Position numbers and translations under genes: made by a program
Notes under the pieces: model-generated
Told to the model about the DNA's origin: nothing
The model's database searches: none
The model's input: the letters and a program-made list of their open reading frames with translations, nothing else
Part shown: one piece after another, positions 8,586 to 18,149 of the stretch
Numbering within the stretch: the first letter of the stretch is position 1
How the letters are laid out: every line of letters begins with the position of its first letter
NCBI GenBank assembly: GCA_003427395.1
Contig: BFEA01000139.1
Span: forward strand, 1,017,602 to 1,052,411
Direction: 5' to 3'
Length of the DNA: 34,810 bases
Source: Chara braunii
Lineage: Eukaryota > Streptophyta > Charophyceae > Charales > Characeae

Positions 8586-9982
8586 TTGCACGCTGTTCGC
8601 GTCCTCCCACTAGAGGAGGAGGACTTCGGTGTTGAGCAGGCTGAGTGTTGGGTTTTTTCTGGAGCAGATCTGGCTCGCTGGTTCTCAATGTATGCCCTTT
8701 CTGCGTTCTGTCCAATTGAGTGCAGCTCATTCATCGTTTCCAGTCTTTGTTTCTCGTCCAACAGGCTCGCTTCTCCGATTACTTCCTGTTTTAGGTAGCC
8801 TGTGGTTTTGTCCTCCATTCTCTTAGCGCCTACTGCCCTCCATCTACTGTCGTACGGCGGGTAGATGTCAGGTTTGAGCTTGGGCTCCCCCTGGAGCACC
8901 CACACCCATTTGGGATTCTCCAGGTTGTCGTCAAAGACCCAGCCTCTGTACTGTGCCTCGTTGATATACCACACCCCCGGCTTTGCATCACATTCTACCA
9001 ACATTGATTGCTTGAGTGTGATTTTTCTTCCTGTTTCCCCAGCGAGGGGGCAGTGCATACCCAGATGACCCCTGTTTCTGCATTTGAAACAGAAGGGATT
9101 TGTTTTCGTAGAAATGAACACGTTTAGTTTTTGTCCATTTTTCTGGAAGATCCAAACATCTGGAAATTTGGGGGATGTGCCTGAAGAGACTTCCAAGCAA
9201 GCCACTCTCGCATCATGATTCGGGGCCATGAACTCCGGGTTTGCTGGCAGCCAATCAATGATTGGGTTGCTGGGGTACTCTTCCTGGAGTCTCTTCTGCA
9301 CGAAGTTGTGTAGGCCTTCAGACAAGTTGTCAAATTGCACCCAAAAATGGTTTCTGAGCATCGTCTGACGATGCCTAGATGTTTCCGCTTGGGGTTCCCT
9401 GGGCGGTTTCCATGACTGGATCGTGACCACCGATCCTTTGCATTTCAGCGCTCTCAGGGAAACTAAAAATTGGGCGTACGCAGGGTCGACACACAGAACC
9501 ATTACCGTGTACCTCCCTCTCTTGTGATATGAAACCTCCGGTTCCGATCCGAGAATGCTTTCCAATTCTTTTAGACGATCCATGACCCACTTCCTCTTCT
9601 CATTCAACGGTAGATCCCTGTTTTTGTTCGTGAAGTTGAAGAGTACTGCATGCTTCTCGTACAGTTCGTGGAGGGACTGCAGTTGTTCCTTCGGGTACTC
9701 CCAAATTTCGACTTCTACCTCCTCGCCTGCGTTGTTTTTGATGATTTCTTTTGTTTTGATAATTTCAGCTTTGATTTTTGTCTTGTTCATCAAAAACTCG
9801 ATAGCCCTCTGCCCCAGGGCTCTCGGTGCAGCATTGGGAATTTGAATTCCTTCGGATGGGGTTTGAGAAGGGGAGGTTGAGCTTTGGGAGGTCGTGGGAG
9901 ACAGTCTTGGTGGCGGATCCGGTGATGGTTTGTCCTTCTTTTCCATTCCTCTGCGTGCTGTGTTACAGTAGGAGTCGGCCAT
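8570..9982 (-). CDS. LINE ORF1: zinc-knuckle RNA-binding (gag-like) protein
   Basis: This intact 470-codon ORF starts at an ATG at 9,982. Residues 20-50 are rich in P, S and T, and residues ~60-145 are charged and helical. A compact domain at ~150-290 (VMVLCVDPAY, VWIFQKNGQKLNVFI) is followed by a single CCHC zinc knuckle at residues 298-311 (CFKCRNRGHLGMHC). Proteins of this kind coat the LINE RNA to form the transposition RNP. Plant LINE ORF1 proteins often combine an RRM-like or DUF4283-like domain with one zinc knuckle, and that layout fits here, though the fold of the middle domain is inferred. Its end overlaps the second ORF by 16 nt. Confidence 0.85.
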   Translation of the reverse strand: MADSYCNTARRGMEKKDKPSPDPPPRLSPTTSQSSTSPSQTPSEGIQIPNAAPRALGQRAIEFLMNKTKIKAEIIKTKEIIKNNAGEEVEVEIWEYPKEQLQSLHELYEKHAVLFNFTNKNRDLPLNEKRKWVMDRLKELESILGSEPEVSYHKRGRYTVMVLCVDPAYAQFLVSLRALKCKGSVVTIQSWKPPREPQAETSRHRQTMLRNHFWVQFDNLSEGLHNFVQKRLQEEYPSNPIIDWLPANPEFMAPNHDARVACLEVSSGTSPKFPDVWIFQKNGQKLNVFISTKTNPFCFKCRNRGHLGMHCPLAGETGRKITLKQSMLVECDAKPGVWYINEAQYRGWVFDDNLENPKWVWVLQGEPKLKPDIYPPYDSRWRAVGAKRMEDKTTGYLKQEVIGEASLLDEKQRLETMNELHSIGQNAERAYIENQRARSAPEKTQHSACSTPKSSSSSGRTRTACKWTGP

Positions 9983-11280
9983 TGTTAACCGGTTTTATTT
10001 GGTTGTGGACGCGTTAGTGCTTGGGCGGGGAGTATCTTCCCCCCTTGGTGATTTGTTGATTTGTCCGCTGCTTTCCTCTCGGGAACGAAGAAGGGATTCC
10101 AATGGCTAATGTTGATGCTGTGTGGACGGGAGTAAATTAAGTAGCTTTGTAAATTAGTGGGAATGGCCTTGCGGGGTTGGGTGGTGGGAGAAGGGAGACA
10201 GCGTGGTTGGGACAGGGTTCTGAGGGCTATGGGGTGGACAGGATGGCTCCCGGGGGGGGTAGAGATTCATTCCAATGTGCCCTGTCCCTGGTAGGTTAGG
10301 GCGCCTAGTGGGTCGATGTGTTCTATGGGGGGGATTATGTTCGCCTGGAGGTTCAACAGGTTAGTTGGGGCAAGATCAGGGTGTTAGGAGATAAATAATA
10401 ATAGTAAGGATAAATATATAAATAAATAAATAATTCGTACCTCTTACGCTTTAATGTAATAATAATGGAATGATTAGCAAATAATTGAATAATGCTTAAA
10501 ACAATAGATACTTAAATAAGAGTAATTGATCGCCTATACTTGGGCGTTCCTGTCGGTGTTCTCGAGCTACACTGGCTAGTGATGGGATGGCGAAAGGAGA
10601 AAGCGCGGGTGAGGGATGGCCGGTATGCGGTACGTAAGTGCTCGTGGGATGGCGAGAATGTGACGAGGGGGTTGGGGTAGGTTGGTGGGGATGTGTAGGG
10701 ATAGGTGATAGACGGCGGGCAATCTGTTTGTTTCCTCTATCTTGGGCGAGAGTTTCCTGACGCTAGGGTTCGCTACTTTCGTCCGCTTGAATACGAGTGG
10801 GGGCGGGCAATGGGGTTTCAGTCAGATGGATCGGATTGGTGGAAAGCAACTCCTAGCTTCCTTTCAAGTGCCTATGCTGCTGCTCCGTTCTGATCCAACC
10901 GTGATTCAGGAAGGAGTTACTACCACTATTTGCGATCGCTTGTGTCCTTTCTACTTTTCCTAATTAAGGGCTATCCAGAAGTAGTAATGCAGTCGCCTTT
11001 GTTCCCTTGCTCTGATGTTTCGAAAGACTGTCGTTCCCCTCCTCATGAGTGCTTGCCCAAACGCTATCTTGACATCTTCCTCCTGTTGACTCCTCTGCTC
11101 GTGGGGGTTGATGAAATATTTCGCTCTTACCTTGGAGACCGGGGTTGGTCTGCTCGAACCTTGCTGCCCGAGATGATGGGGAAACGTCCTGTGCGGCGCT
11201 GTCCTCGTCCGCTCGTGATGATTCTTTGCGCGTCCTGTTTCTGCTTGCCTTTCTCCTATAATAGGTAGGCTTTGCCCTCG
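9983..11280. other. No gene seen; probable LINE 5' untranslated region, then unassigned DNA
   Basis: The part next to ORF1 (to about 10,380) is G-rich on the plus strand and could be the LINE 5' untranslated region. An AATA-rich microsatellite sits at 10,385-10,437. Beyond it, reading frames reach at most ~112 codons and show no motif. No promoter could be assigned. Confidence 0.5.
10385..10437. repeat. AATA-rich microsatellite
   Basis: Runs of AATA/ATAA units with interruptions. It lies between the probable LINE 5' flank and unassigned sequence and could be an old retroposon tail on the plus strand. Confidence 0.7.
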
Positions 11281-11686
11281 TCTCTTTCCTTTGTCCTTTC
11301 CTCTTTCTGGGGCGCGGTATGTTTTCTGCTATTTGAACTCTTCTTTTTTCACCCTCCTCTTCTCCCTCCCCCTGTTCTTCTTTGTGGACGCTCTTGTCCC
11401 TTTCTTGTGTGACTATTCTCTCCTTTCCTTGTCGTTCTCCTCCCTCTTCTCTGTCCTTTCCTATTCTTAGTTATGTCTCCCTCTCCTTTCTTCCTTGTTC
11501 TACTCCCCTGACGTTCGGGAAAAATTGCTTGGGTTACTTCCCAATCCCTCTCGCCGCTGTTGTCTTTTCCCAGACTTACTGCACCCCACTTTCCTGTTGT
11601 CCTTGTATCCTCTGTGCTCCTTCCTTTCTCCCTATTCCTCCTCCTTCCCTTCCCGTCTCCTCCTGTCTCTTACTGGATTGTGGGTA
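11281..11686. other. Pyrimidine-rich tract, no gene
   Basis: About 400 bp are dominated by C and T on the plus strand (CTTTCC, CTCCTTCC words). The ORFs here are proline-, serine- and leucine-rich low-complexity translations with no recognisable domain. The strand asymmetry is clear by eye. Confidence 0.6.
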
Positions 11687-11706
11687 GCCACGCCCGAGGG
11701 CGTGGC
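11687..11706. repeat. Perfect 9-bp palindrome
   Basis: GCCACGCCC and its reverse complement are separated by two bases, just after the pyrimidine-rich tract. It may be a small hairpin or protein site; nothing else supports a function. Confidence 0.6.
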
Positions 11707-12149
11707 CAGGTGTGGTGAAGTCCCTCTTCCAAGCTTCCCGCCTTCGTACTTCGAATTCGTAGAGTGATGATGTGTGCGCGCGGCCAAAATTCGTCGTGGC
11801 GCGAACGCGAAGTTTAGCGCTGGAAAAGGCGCTTACCGGTTCGGCGCTAGCGCGTCAGTCCTTACCGGTCCGATGTTGGGTCTTCCTGTTTGTTGTCGCT
11901 GCAGTGGTCCTTCCACCCCTGTCCTCTTGCCCATATAGACAAATTTTTCCGATGCCGTACAGTCAAAGTGCCCGCATTTCTCCTCTTGTGCTCCGCCACC
12001 CTCCCCCCCCAGCAAAACTGCCCCCCTTCCGTGCATTGTATGTGCATATTGTGTGCAAAAAAGCTGACCGGGGTTTGAAGGCTGTGGCACACCTGCGTCC
12101 TTGTCTGAATGTCTCGAAGCTAGTGGAGGCACTTAACGGAGGCGCAGTG

Positions 12150-12179
12150 TGACGGACCCAGCTGGATGGCGGTCCGTCA
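12150..12179. repeat. 9-bp hairpin, TGACGGACC / GGTCCGTCA
   Basis: Perfect 9-bp arms flank a 12-nt loop. The left arm begins within TGTGACGG, a word that resembles the start of some LTRs. No matching second LTR could be located, so an LTR call is not made. Confidence 0.55.
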
Positions 12180-12408
12180 GGATCAAGACAAAGGGATGAG
12201 GACGGGGCAGATGGAGATGGAGCTGGAAGGGACAGCGCAGCTCCAACGCAGACTCAACATGCACGCACTCCAAACTCTGCAAATGAAGAATGAGGCTGAA
12301 AACAGACTGCAATTGGGGTATACCCCCAGCGGACTGATTGGACTGGACTGGCCTGGCCTGGTACCGACAGTGATACCGAGCAGGATTGGACTGGACTGAA
12401 TGAGCACA

Positions 12409-12448
12409 CAGCCTGTGGGGTCAGGCCACGACCTGGTCCCACAGGCTG
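12409..12448. repeat. 17-bp hairpin, two mismatches
   Basis: CAGCCTGTGGGGTCAGG at 12,409-12,425 pairs with CCTGGTCCCACAGGCTG at 12,432-12,448 across a 6-nt loop, with two mismatches. A short region of repeated GGACTG words (about 12,340-12,400) lies just before it. Confidence 0.65.
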
Positions 12449-13048
12449 AACAGGCAAAATAGCAAGATAGCTAGGCCAGGGCAGCTAGAGGGACGTTGGA
12501 CAATCATGAGACCTGTAGTGGATTGCGAGAGCCATAAACATGCTGCCGCAAAAGCAGTGGAACCCTGCAACAATAAAGCTAAGAAATCTAGGATGCGAAG
12601 CAAGCTCCATGCGGAGTCCATGCGATGCAGCCTAAGCTACATAATGTCATAGCAAAAGCAAATGTCTGATATACACATCCTAGCTAACAACAAGAAATGA
12701 AATGTAGCAGGGTACAATTCTAAAGTCCTAGAGGCAATTGCCTCAGTGCTGAATGGAAACGATAGCAATGTGTCACAAGATAATGTTGTGTCGCTGAACC
12801 ACTAAGAGTGGGATGGTCTCGGAGGGGGATAAGAATTGAAACTCCTAAGGGAAGTCACACACGAAGATGGGATAGGTCATCAGGGTGGGGGCGAGGAAAT
12901 GGTAGCGAAACAAAACCAATGACACTAATAGATAGACCATCAAGGCGGGTCATGCTCAACAAAAGGGTGACACCATGTAGGGTCGACCATGAAAGAGAAG
13001 TCTGAAGTAGGGTGGAGATATGCCTAGCTGAAGGCATGCAATGGATGA
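12449..13048. other. No gene seen; flank of DNA transposon
   Basis: No ORF with recognisable content. The sequence resumes at 14,499 beyond the transposon and may be the non-coding 3' side of the gypsy element, but no LTR edge or polypurine tract could be recognised. Confidence 0.4.
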
Positions 13049-13253
13049 CACTAGGGCATACTTGCGGCGCACTTAACCGGTGCGCCGTGCGCTGCGCTGC
13101 GTCGTGCGTCATGCGCTCACGGGTGATGTGTGCGCACGTGCGCACCGCGCGGTGCGCACGTAGCGCGCACTGGCAGTGCGCTGTAGTGCGGCCGAGGGAC
13201 CCCCATGCCCGCGCATCTGCGGATGTGCCTTACTTTTTTCTTTTTTTTTTTCT

Positions 13254-13263
13254 TGTGTGTGTG

Positions 13264-13332
<69 letters not shown>

Positions 13333-13348
13333 TGTGTGTGTGTGTGTG
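13254..13348. repeat. (TG)n microsatellite
   Basis: About 95 bp of TG dinucleotides with one TA interruption, inside the DNA transposon and preceded by a T-run. Such tracts can adopt Z-DNA, and they generate spurious Val/Cys or Thr/His ORFs. Confidence 0.95.
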
Positions 13349-13538
13349 CCCTTGATACAGGCGTGTTTGTCTGTTGTGCCAAGACATCATTTCCCTGACA
13401 CTCTCGGGCCGAACAAAACGCCTGTGTCAACGGACACTATTGATTCTCGACAGAGGACATTTTGTTCAGCCCTATAGGCCGTTGCTTTTCCTTTTTTTTT
13501 CTTATTTGTTTTTGTCTTATTTTGGAAACGGTTACAGC

Positions 13539-13782
13539 CTCGCTCCACTGCTCTACACATGCACAAAAGACTAAAATATGGCGGTGTATCTTTCCATCTT
13601 GTAGCGGAAGATTCACTCTCATTTTGCACATTTGGAGAGTGGTGGAGCAAGGGCCATACAACGGTAGTCTGGGGCCTCGCTCCACCACTCTCCAAATGTG
13701 CAAAATGAGAGTGAATCTTCCGCTAGAACATGGAAAGATACACCGCCATATTTTTGTCTTTTATGCATGAGTAGTGGAGTCG
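13539..13782. repeat. Large palindrome: two inverted foldback units
   Basis: Arms of ~110 bp (13,539-13,652 and 13,674-13,781) are separated by ~21 bp. They include 47 consecutive identical paired bases (13,602-13,648 with 13,679-13,725) and a further 18-bp perfect block (GGCGGTGTATCTTTCCAT). Transcription through it would give a near-perfect long hairpin RNA. The perfect pairing suggests recent formation or ongoing correction. It lies inside the DNA transposon. Confidence 0.9.
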
Positions 13783-13842
13783 GGCCCTTACATCGCACCC
13801 GAGTACAGCTGGACTTGCAGCCCTCATGTGACAGAGGGTCTC

Positions 13843-13950
13843 GCTGCACTACTCTCGAAATGTGCAAAACGAGAGTGAATCTTCCGCTAGAATATGGAAA
13901 GATACACAGCCGTGATTTTTGTCTGTTGTGCATCTCGAGAGTAGTGCAGC
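13843..13950. repeat. Foldback unit 3 with perfect 16-bp terminal inverted repeats
   Basis: GCTGCACTACTCTCGA at 13,843-13,858 is exactly complementary to 13,935-13,950. The 108-bp unit shares the internal box GAATCTTCCGCTAGAA with the neighbouring units and itself forms a hairpin. It looks like a very short MITE or a hairpin-RNA unit. Confidence 0.85.
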
Positions 13951-13985
13951 TAGGCCCAGAGGCCCAACGGATTCTGGTGGCAGGT

Positions 13986-14075
13986 TCGACTACTCTCCAA
14001 TTTGTGCAAAATTAGAATGAATCTTTCACTAGAACATGGAAAGATACATCGCCACGTTGTTGGTTTTCAACTTGT
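13986..14075. repeat. Foldback unit 4, diverged
   Basis: Same orientation as units 2 and 3. It keeps GACTACTCTCC, TGTGCAAAATTAGA and GAATCTTTCACTAGAA followed by CATGGAAAGATACATCGCC. Its right end has lost the terminal inverted repeat. Confidence 0.75.
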
Positions 14076-15079
14076 CACGGACATTCTCTTTCTCTTTTTT
14101 TTTTTTTTTTTAGCAAAAGCACCAAGGAGACACAACTGTCAGTTCTGTCGTTTTCTATACGTGGAATGAGACAAAACCAAGGGTTCCACAGATGCGTCCT
14201 CATCATGACCGTATTGGACATCTGAAAGGGCTCAGATACATTGAAGATAGTATGGAGTTGTGTACAGCGAACACGAGGACACACAGGTTTTGGGGCGGCG
14301 CGGCCCTGAAAAAAATTTGCGCGGGCAATGTCCTAATTTTGGCTGGGCGTGGGAACTTCGATTCACGCCCTCCCCAACTTTTTTTTTTTTTTGGCTGACC
14401 CCGAATTTTGCCCATGCGGCGCACGGGGTGCGCAACGCGCAGTGCGCCGCACGTGCGCAAGTGGCGCGCACGGGATGCGCCGCAAGTATGCACTAGGGTG
14501 ATGAGGGTAGTGGGTGAGGGAAACATGCACACAACTCACCGACTAGGGAGGAAGCCAGATCTGGGAGTAGGGAAGTCAAAATAACGTTACGGTCCCAATG
14601 CCTATGCGATACCAAGGGAGAGCCCAACTCAGGGAGAGCCAACTACGTGAGAACCATCATGCGACACATACAAAGGAAGGCACAAGGTAGGGTGGTGGCG
14701 TGAAGTATGCACGTCCAAAGTAGCCAAAGCTGATAAAGTAGGTGAAGTCGAGAAGGTGGTTGAAGTTGCCGAGGTGGTCGATGACATCGATGAAGTAGGA
14801 GTCGAGTCGATGTCGAAGCAGAATCACAAAATGTTGATATCCTGAAGAAACTGTTGATGGAGTACATGATAGTGTGAGTCAGTGGTAGGAGATAGGTAAG
14901 TGATGAGAGTGTCAGTCATTGAGATGACGAGGGCGTCGACGAGTGGGATGTGAACACGCGGAGGCATATGTCTGCTGCTGAAGAACGGCCTCAGAGAGAG
15001 CGGGCTTGTTCTCAGCAACCTCCTCAGCCGGAGGAGGAGGAAGAGGGTCAGTCGACTGAGTAGGAGCAGATGTCTCAAC

Positions 15080-15270
15080 ACGACGAGCACGATTGTATGC
15101 ACGCACCAACATTTGGGCGTGCTCCAAGTGCTCAAGGGGATCCCAAGTAGCCTCCTCATCAAGATAGCCCTTTCAACGCTAAGGTACTTGATGCGTGGAG
15201 GGGTATCGTCGGTAACTCGACGAGACACAATGTTGGAAACGACGAACTCCTCGTGCCCGTCTACCATGAT
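15080..15270 (-). pseudogene. Integrase chromodomain, frame-shifted
   Basis: DGHEEFVVSNIVSRR and RIKYL form the first strand of the chromodomain. The rest continues in another frame as KGYLDEEATWDPLEHLEHAQ followed by a helix. The codon before KGY is TGA where the family has the Trp of the W-K-G-Y box, a single G-to-A change. Chromodomains bind methylated histone tails and define the chromovirus branch of Ty3/gypsy. A P-rich tail (to 14,912) follows. Confidence 0.85.
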
Positions 15271-15289
15271 AGGTGGAGGGCGCTCATAA

Positions 15290-16130
15290 GAGCGTCTAGC
15301 GAAGCGCTCGAACGGTCAACGATAAGGACGCGGCAAGGAGACGTGGTATACATTGTGTATGCGAGTCTGTCGAAGGTAATCAGGTAGCTTCACAAAGAAG
15401 TGGACCGGACTAGCGGAAGTATAAGAACCAACGGCCTTAGGATGCGGAATGGACCGAAAAAGCGACGCATAAACTTACGAAGTGTATCCGCTTCGAGCTA
15501 CAAGTGGTGTGCGTCAACGAGCACATTGTTGCCGACTTTGAATGGATGATCCATTTGTGATCGGTTCACTCGTGAGGCCATGTGAGTCTGGGATTCAACT
15601 AGACTCTAGTGTGTGCACCTTATAATTACCACGTTGTGAGCGATTCAGGCGTCAAGTGCAAAACAACGTGAGTCTAAGTGCAACTGCGATGGTCGTAAGA
15701 AATCTGCGGGTATGCGAGGGTAGTAGTTGAGATCACAATAGAATGGCAGCATATCCGTGGTTGGCGATGAACGCTCCTCAGGTATGGATAGAGGCTGAAG
15801 TAACCCATATGGAAGGTGGTTTCCATTGTTCACCTCCTGGCAGATAGGACACTCCTGGGCGTAGCCTTTGACAAAGTCCTTGGACTTCGGCCAAACGTAT
15901 AGGTGGCAAACCGGATCAACGTCTTGTGGAAACCCATATGATCGGCAACTACCTAGTCATAGAACTCTGCTACGGCCTGGACATGAAGTTGTCCAACGGA
16001 GGGAACGCATATTCGTGGCTCAAGATGACCAGATGTACCATGCCAGTACACAAGACCGTTCTCACCGAGGAAGTATGAAGGAACGGTCTTGCCACCCCAC
16101 AGTGTCGCATAGATGACAAGATAATCCGGA
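15290..16130 (-). pseudogene. gypsy integrase with most of the catalytic core deleted
   Basis: The N-terminal zinc finger is seen as H-M-G-F-H at 15,926-15,940 and C-P-I-C at 15,840-15,851, with a frame shift between. It is followed by PYGLLQPLSIPEE, the usual bridge into the D,D-35-E core. By ~15,555 the sequence already reads MDHPFKVGNNVLVDAHHL and FMRRFFGPFRILRP, the post-core domain. Only ~95 codons therefore separate the zinc finger from a region normally more than 200 codons away. The catalytic triad was not found, so integration activity is lost. Further down, FFVKLPDYLRQTR and NVYHVSLPRPYR match the C-terminal domain before the chromodomain. Confidence 0.85.
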
Positions 16131-16239
16131 CAGTGTTGGAACTAAGTGCGCTATGCATCGATTTTCGATTGATCAACAATGGTGACCGAGATGGCAACAA
16201 GGTGGATGGGTTCCTGATTGTGGTCAGGACAGTGGGACA

Positions 16240-16780
16240 GGGCATCGGCGACATGGTCCGTTTCACCCTTGATAGGCTGAGTGGTGAAACTGAACTTGGA
16301 TAAATCATGCCACTAGCGTGTCTATCGAGGGGAAAGCATGGGCTTTGTGAGAAAAGGCTAGACAACAGAGTTGTCCGTGCGCACCGTGAAGGGTGCCCAG
16401 TGCAGGTAATGATGTCAGTGTCGGGTAGCATAAACTACTGCGAGAACCTCACGTTCATCAACAATGTAGTTTATCTCAACAAACAATAACTGACGGGAGT
16501 AAAAAGTGATCAGGCAATCCCTAGCACAAGCCTCGACAGTCCCACCCTCCACGATGGTCAGAGAGTAAGTAACGGAAGGACTGTCCGTGGAGGGTAGTGG
16601 TGGAAGGGTAAGCGTTAGTCGAAAAGCAGTGTTAGCAGCAGGAGAAGGAAAGTAGCAATGTGGGGATAAGGGGAGTCAGGTGGGGAAGGAAAGTACAACT
16701 CCTACTGCAAAATCTGATGCATCAGTGGTGACTATGAAGGGACGATCAAAATCGAGGAGGCGAAGAACCAGCGCACAAGT
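16240..16780 (-). pseudogene. gypsy RNase H and tether, disrupted
   Basis: The entry FIVTTDASDFAVGVVL near 16,690-16,745 is the typical RNase H start of gypsy elements, with the first catalytic aspartate. It is followed by TFYSRQLL, EINYIVDEREVLAVVYATRH and HHYLHWAPFTVRTDNS, then FSFTTQPIKGETDHVADALS (near 16,240-16,300), the end of the domain. An insertion-like, frame-shifted stretch separates the first motif from the rest. Stops replace the Trp in front of HHYL and other conserved residues. The domain would degrade the RNA strand of the RNA-DNA hybrid. Confidence 0.88.
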
Positions 16781-16959
16781 CACCGGCTTCTTAAGGGCAT
16801 AAAAAACATCCTCGCAAAGGGGTGTTCAAAACCATGGCACGTTCTTCCAGAGGAGGGTGGAGGAAAGGGCGTAGGAATACCTAGCGTATTCCCGGATGAA
16901 AGCACTATAGTAGCCAGTGAGGCCTAGGAAACTGTGAAGCTGCTTGGCGGAGGTAGGGG

Positions 16960-17745
16960 TGGGTCACTCAGTGATAGCAGTGATATTCGCGTTGTCCATG
17001 TGGAGACCTTAGTCAGACACATGATGTCCTAGAAAGTTCACTTTACGCTGGTCAAAGCGGCACGTATTGAGCTTGGCATTGAAGTCATGCTTGCATAAGC
17101 GCTGTATGACATCGCTGAGGTGTATGAGATGGTCTTCTAAGGTACGCCTGCAGACCAAGATGTCGTTCAGGTATACAATAACGTATTCTTCAAGGATGTC
17201 CCTAAAGATATCGTTCATCGTCGTTTGGAAGGTGGTTGGTGGATTGGTGAGGCTGAATGACATCACCGTGACCTCGTAGTGGTCGAAGCGCGATCGCAAG
17301 GCAGTCTTCGGTTGGTCCTCTGCAGCAAAGCGGATCTAGTGGTAACCACTAGGAAGATCAATCTTCGTAAAGAAATGGTTGTCTGTCGGACGGTCAAACA
17401 AGTCATCCGAGTGAGGCATGGGATAGTTGTTCTTAACCGTGTAACGGTTAACGCCACGTTAATCAATGCAGAGATGGAGGGTTCCATCTACTTTCCGAGC
17501 AAAGAGGACGGGTGCACTCTAGGGGGACTTACTGAGTTTAATGAAACCCAGTCAAAGGAGCTCCTCAAGTTGACGCTTGAGTTTCGTCGCCTCTGGAATC
17601 AAGACTTGGTAAGGTGCGTGATGGTGGACACGATAGTCAAGCATGAGATGGATAAAATACTCAACATTGTGTATCAGAAGGATCTTGTTGTATGAGGAAT
17701 ACGGGGGAAAGACGTCGTGGTACTCTCGAATTAAGTCACGAATGC
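16960..17745 (-). pseudogene. gypsy reverse transcriptase, active-site mutant with stops
   Basis: The domain can be followed from REYHDVFPPYSS and KLKRQLEELL, through SAPVLFARKVDG, KNNYPMPHSDDLFD and KIDLPSGYH with the first catalytic aspartate, to NPPTTFQTTMNDIF and VYLNDILV. The catalytic box normally YLDD reads YLND (about 17,165), a G-to-A change that removes one catalytic aspartate. Several in-frame stops lie at positions where the family has Arg, Trp, Tyr or Gln. MPFGL is changed to MSFSL. After the box, LHSFLGLTGYYSAFIREYAR marks the start of the connection to RNase H. Confidence 0.92.
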
Positions 17746-18149
17746 AAGTTCTAAGTCAATCGTGAACCGCGTGAGTTCCTCAAAGTCTTTGTTAGCACGA
17801 AAAGTATGTGTGGACTCGTCAGTGGACGACGGAGGAACCTGGGATGTCAAAGAGGTATCCGCAGGCTGAGGGGTGGATGCAGAGACGGTAGCCGCGAAAG
17901 TGGAAGAACGGTGAGGGGGATCGGGCTCCAACGAGATGAGCTCAACATCTGTACAGAGAGGATCGTACTAAAGAAGATCCATGACGTTCATAGAGTAGAG
18001 GGGGACATCCTCCTGATGCAGAAAGTTAGCGAACTGGCGGGGGGTGGTGAAAGCAATGTCCGCGTAGGACCCGGAAGGACGAGGGTCCTAGGGAGGTAGG
18101 TCGGGAGGGGTGTCGCCCGTGGTGCCAATGAAGGGCACTCGATAGGTCT

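Larger units (their letters stand above)
2081..9982 (-). mobile_element. Non-LTR retrotransposon (plant L1-type LINE), nearly full length, inactive
   Basis: Read on the minus strand, the order is ORF1 with a zinc knuckle (9,982-8,570), an overlapping second ORF (8,585-7,122), ORF2 (7,076-2,565) with an APE-type endonuclease followed by reverse transcriptase and zf-RVT, a ~440-bp 3' untranslated region (2,564-2,125), and an A-rich tail (2,124-2,081). This order is that of L1-type LINEs. Such elements nick target DNA and prime reverse transcription from the nick. The 5' end is not fixed: untranslated sequence may reach toward 10,380, and no target duplication could be recognised. Single ambiguous bases are scattered between 2,814 and 7,957, all inside this element, which fits a multicopy family merged in assembly. 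Confidence 0.93.
13049..14498. mobile_element. Non-autonomous DNA transposon with 8-bp target duplication (hAT-like)
   Basis: The element proper is 13,057-14,490. It is flanked by identical 8-bp copies of CACTAGGG (13,049-13,056 and 14,491-14,498). Its ends are perfect 15-bp inverted repeats, CATACTTGCGGCGCA at the left and the reverse complement at 14,476-14,490. Inside each end lies ~100 bp of GC-rich sequence crowded with GTGCGC and GCGCAC words, as expected of subterminal transposase-binding repeats. No transposase ORF is present; the ORFs inside derive from a GT repeat and from palindromes. An 8-bp duplication is typical of hAT elements, but P- and Merlin-type elements give similar lengths, so the superfamily is inferred. 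Confidence 0.85.

Noticed and set aside
13012-13477. ORFs of 60-128 codons on both strands over the TG tract
   Set aside because: They are translations of the (TG)n repeat (Val/Cys or Thr/His runs) and adjacent transposon ends.
12148-14911. A gypsy 3' LTR beginning TGTGACGG at 12,148
   Set aside because: No matching second LTR, polypurine tract or primer site could be found, so the edge is only suggestive.
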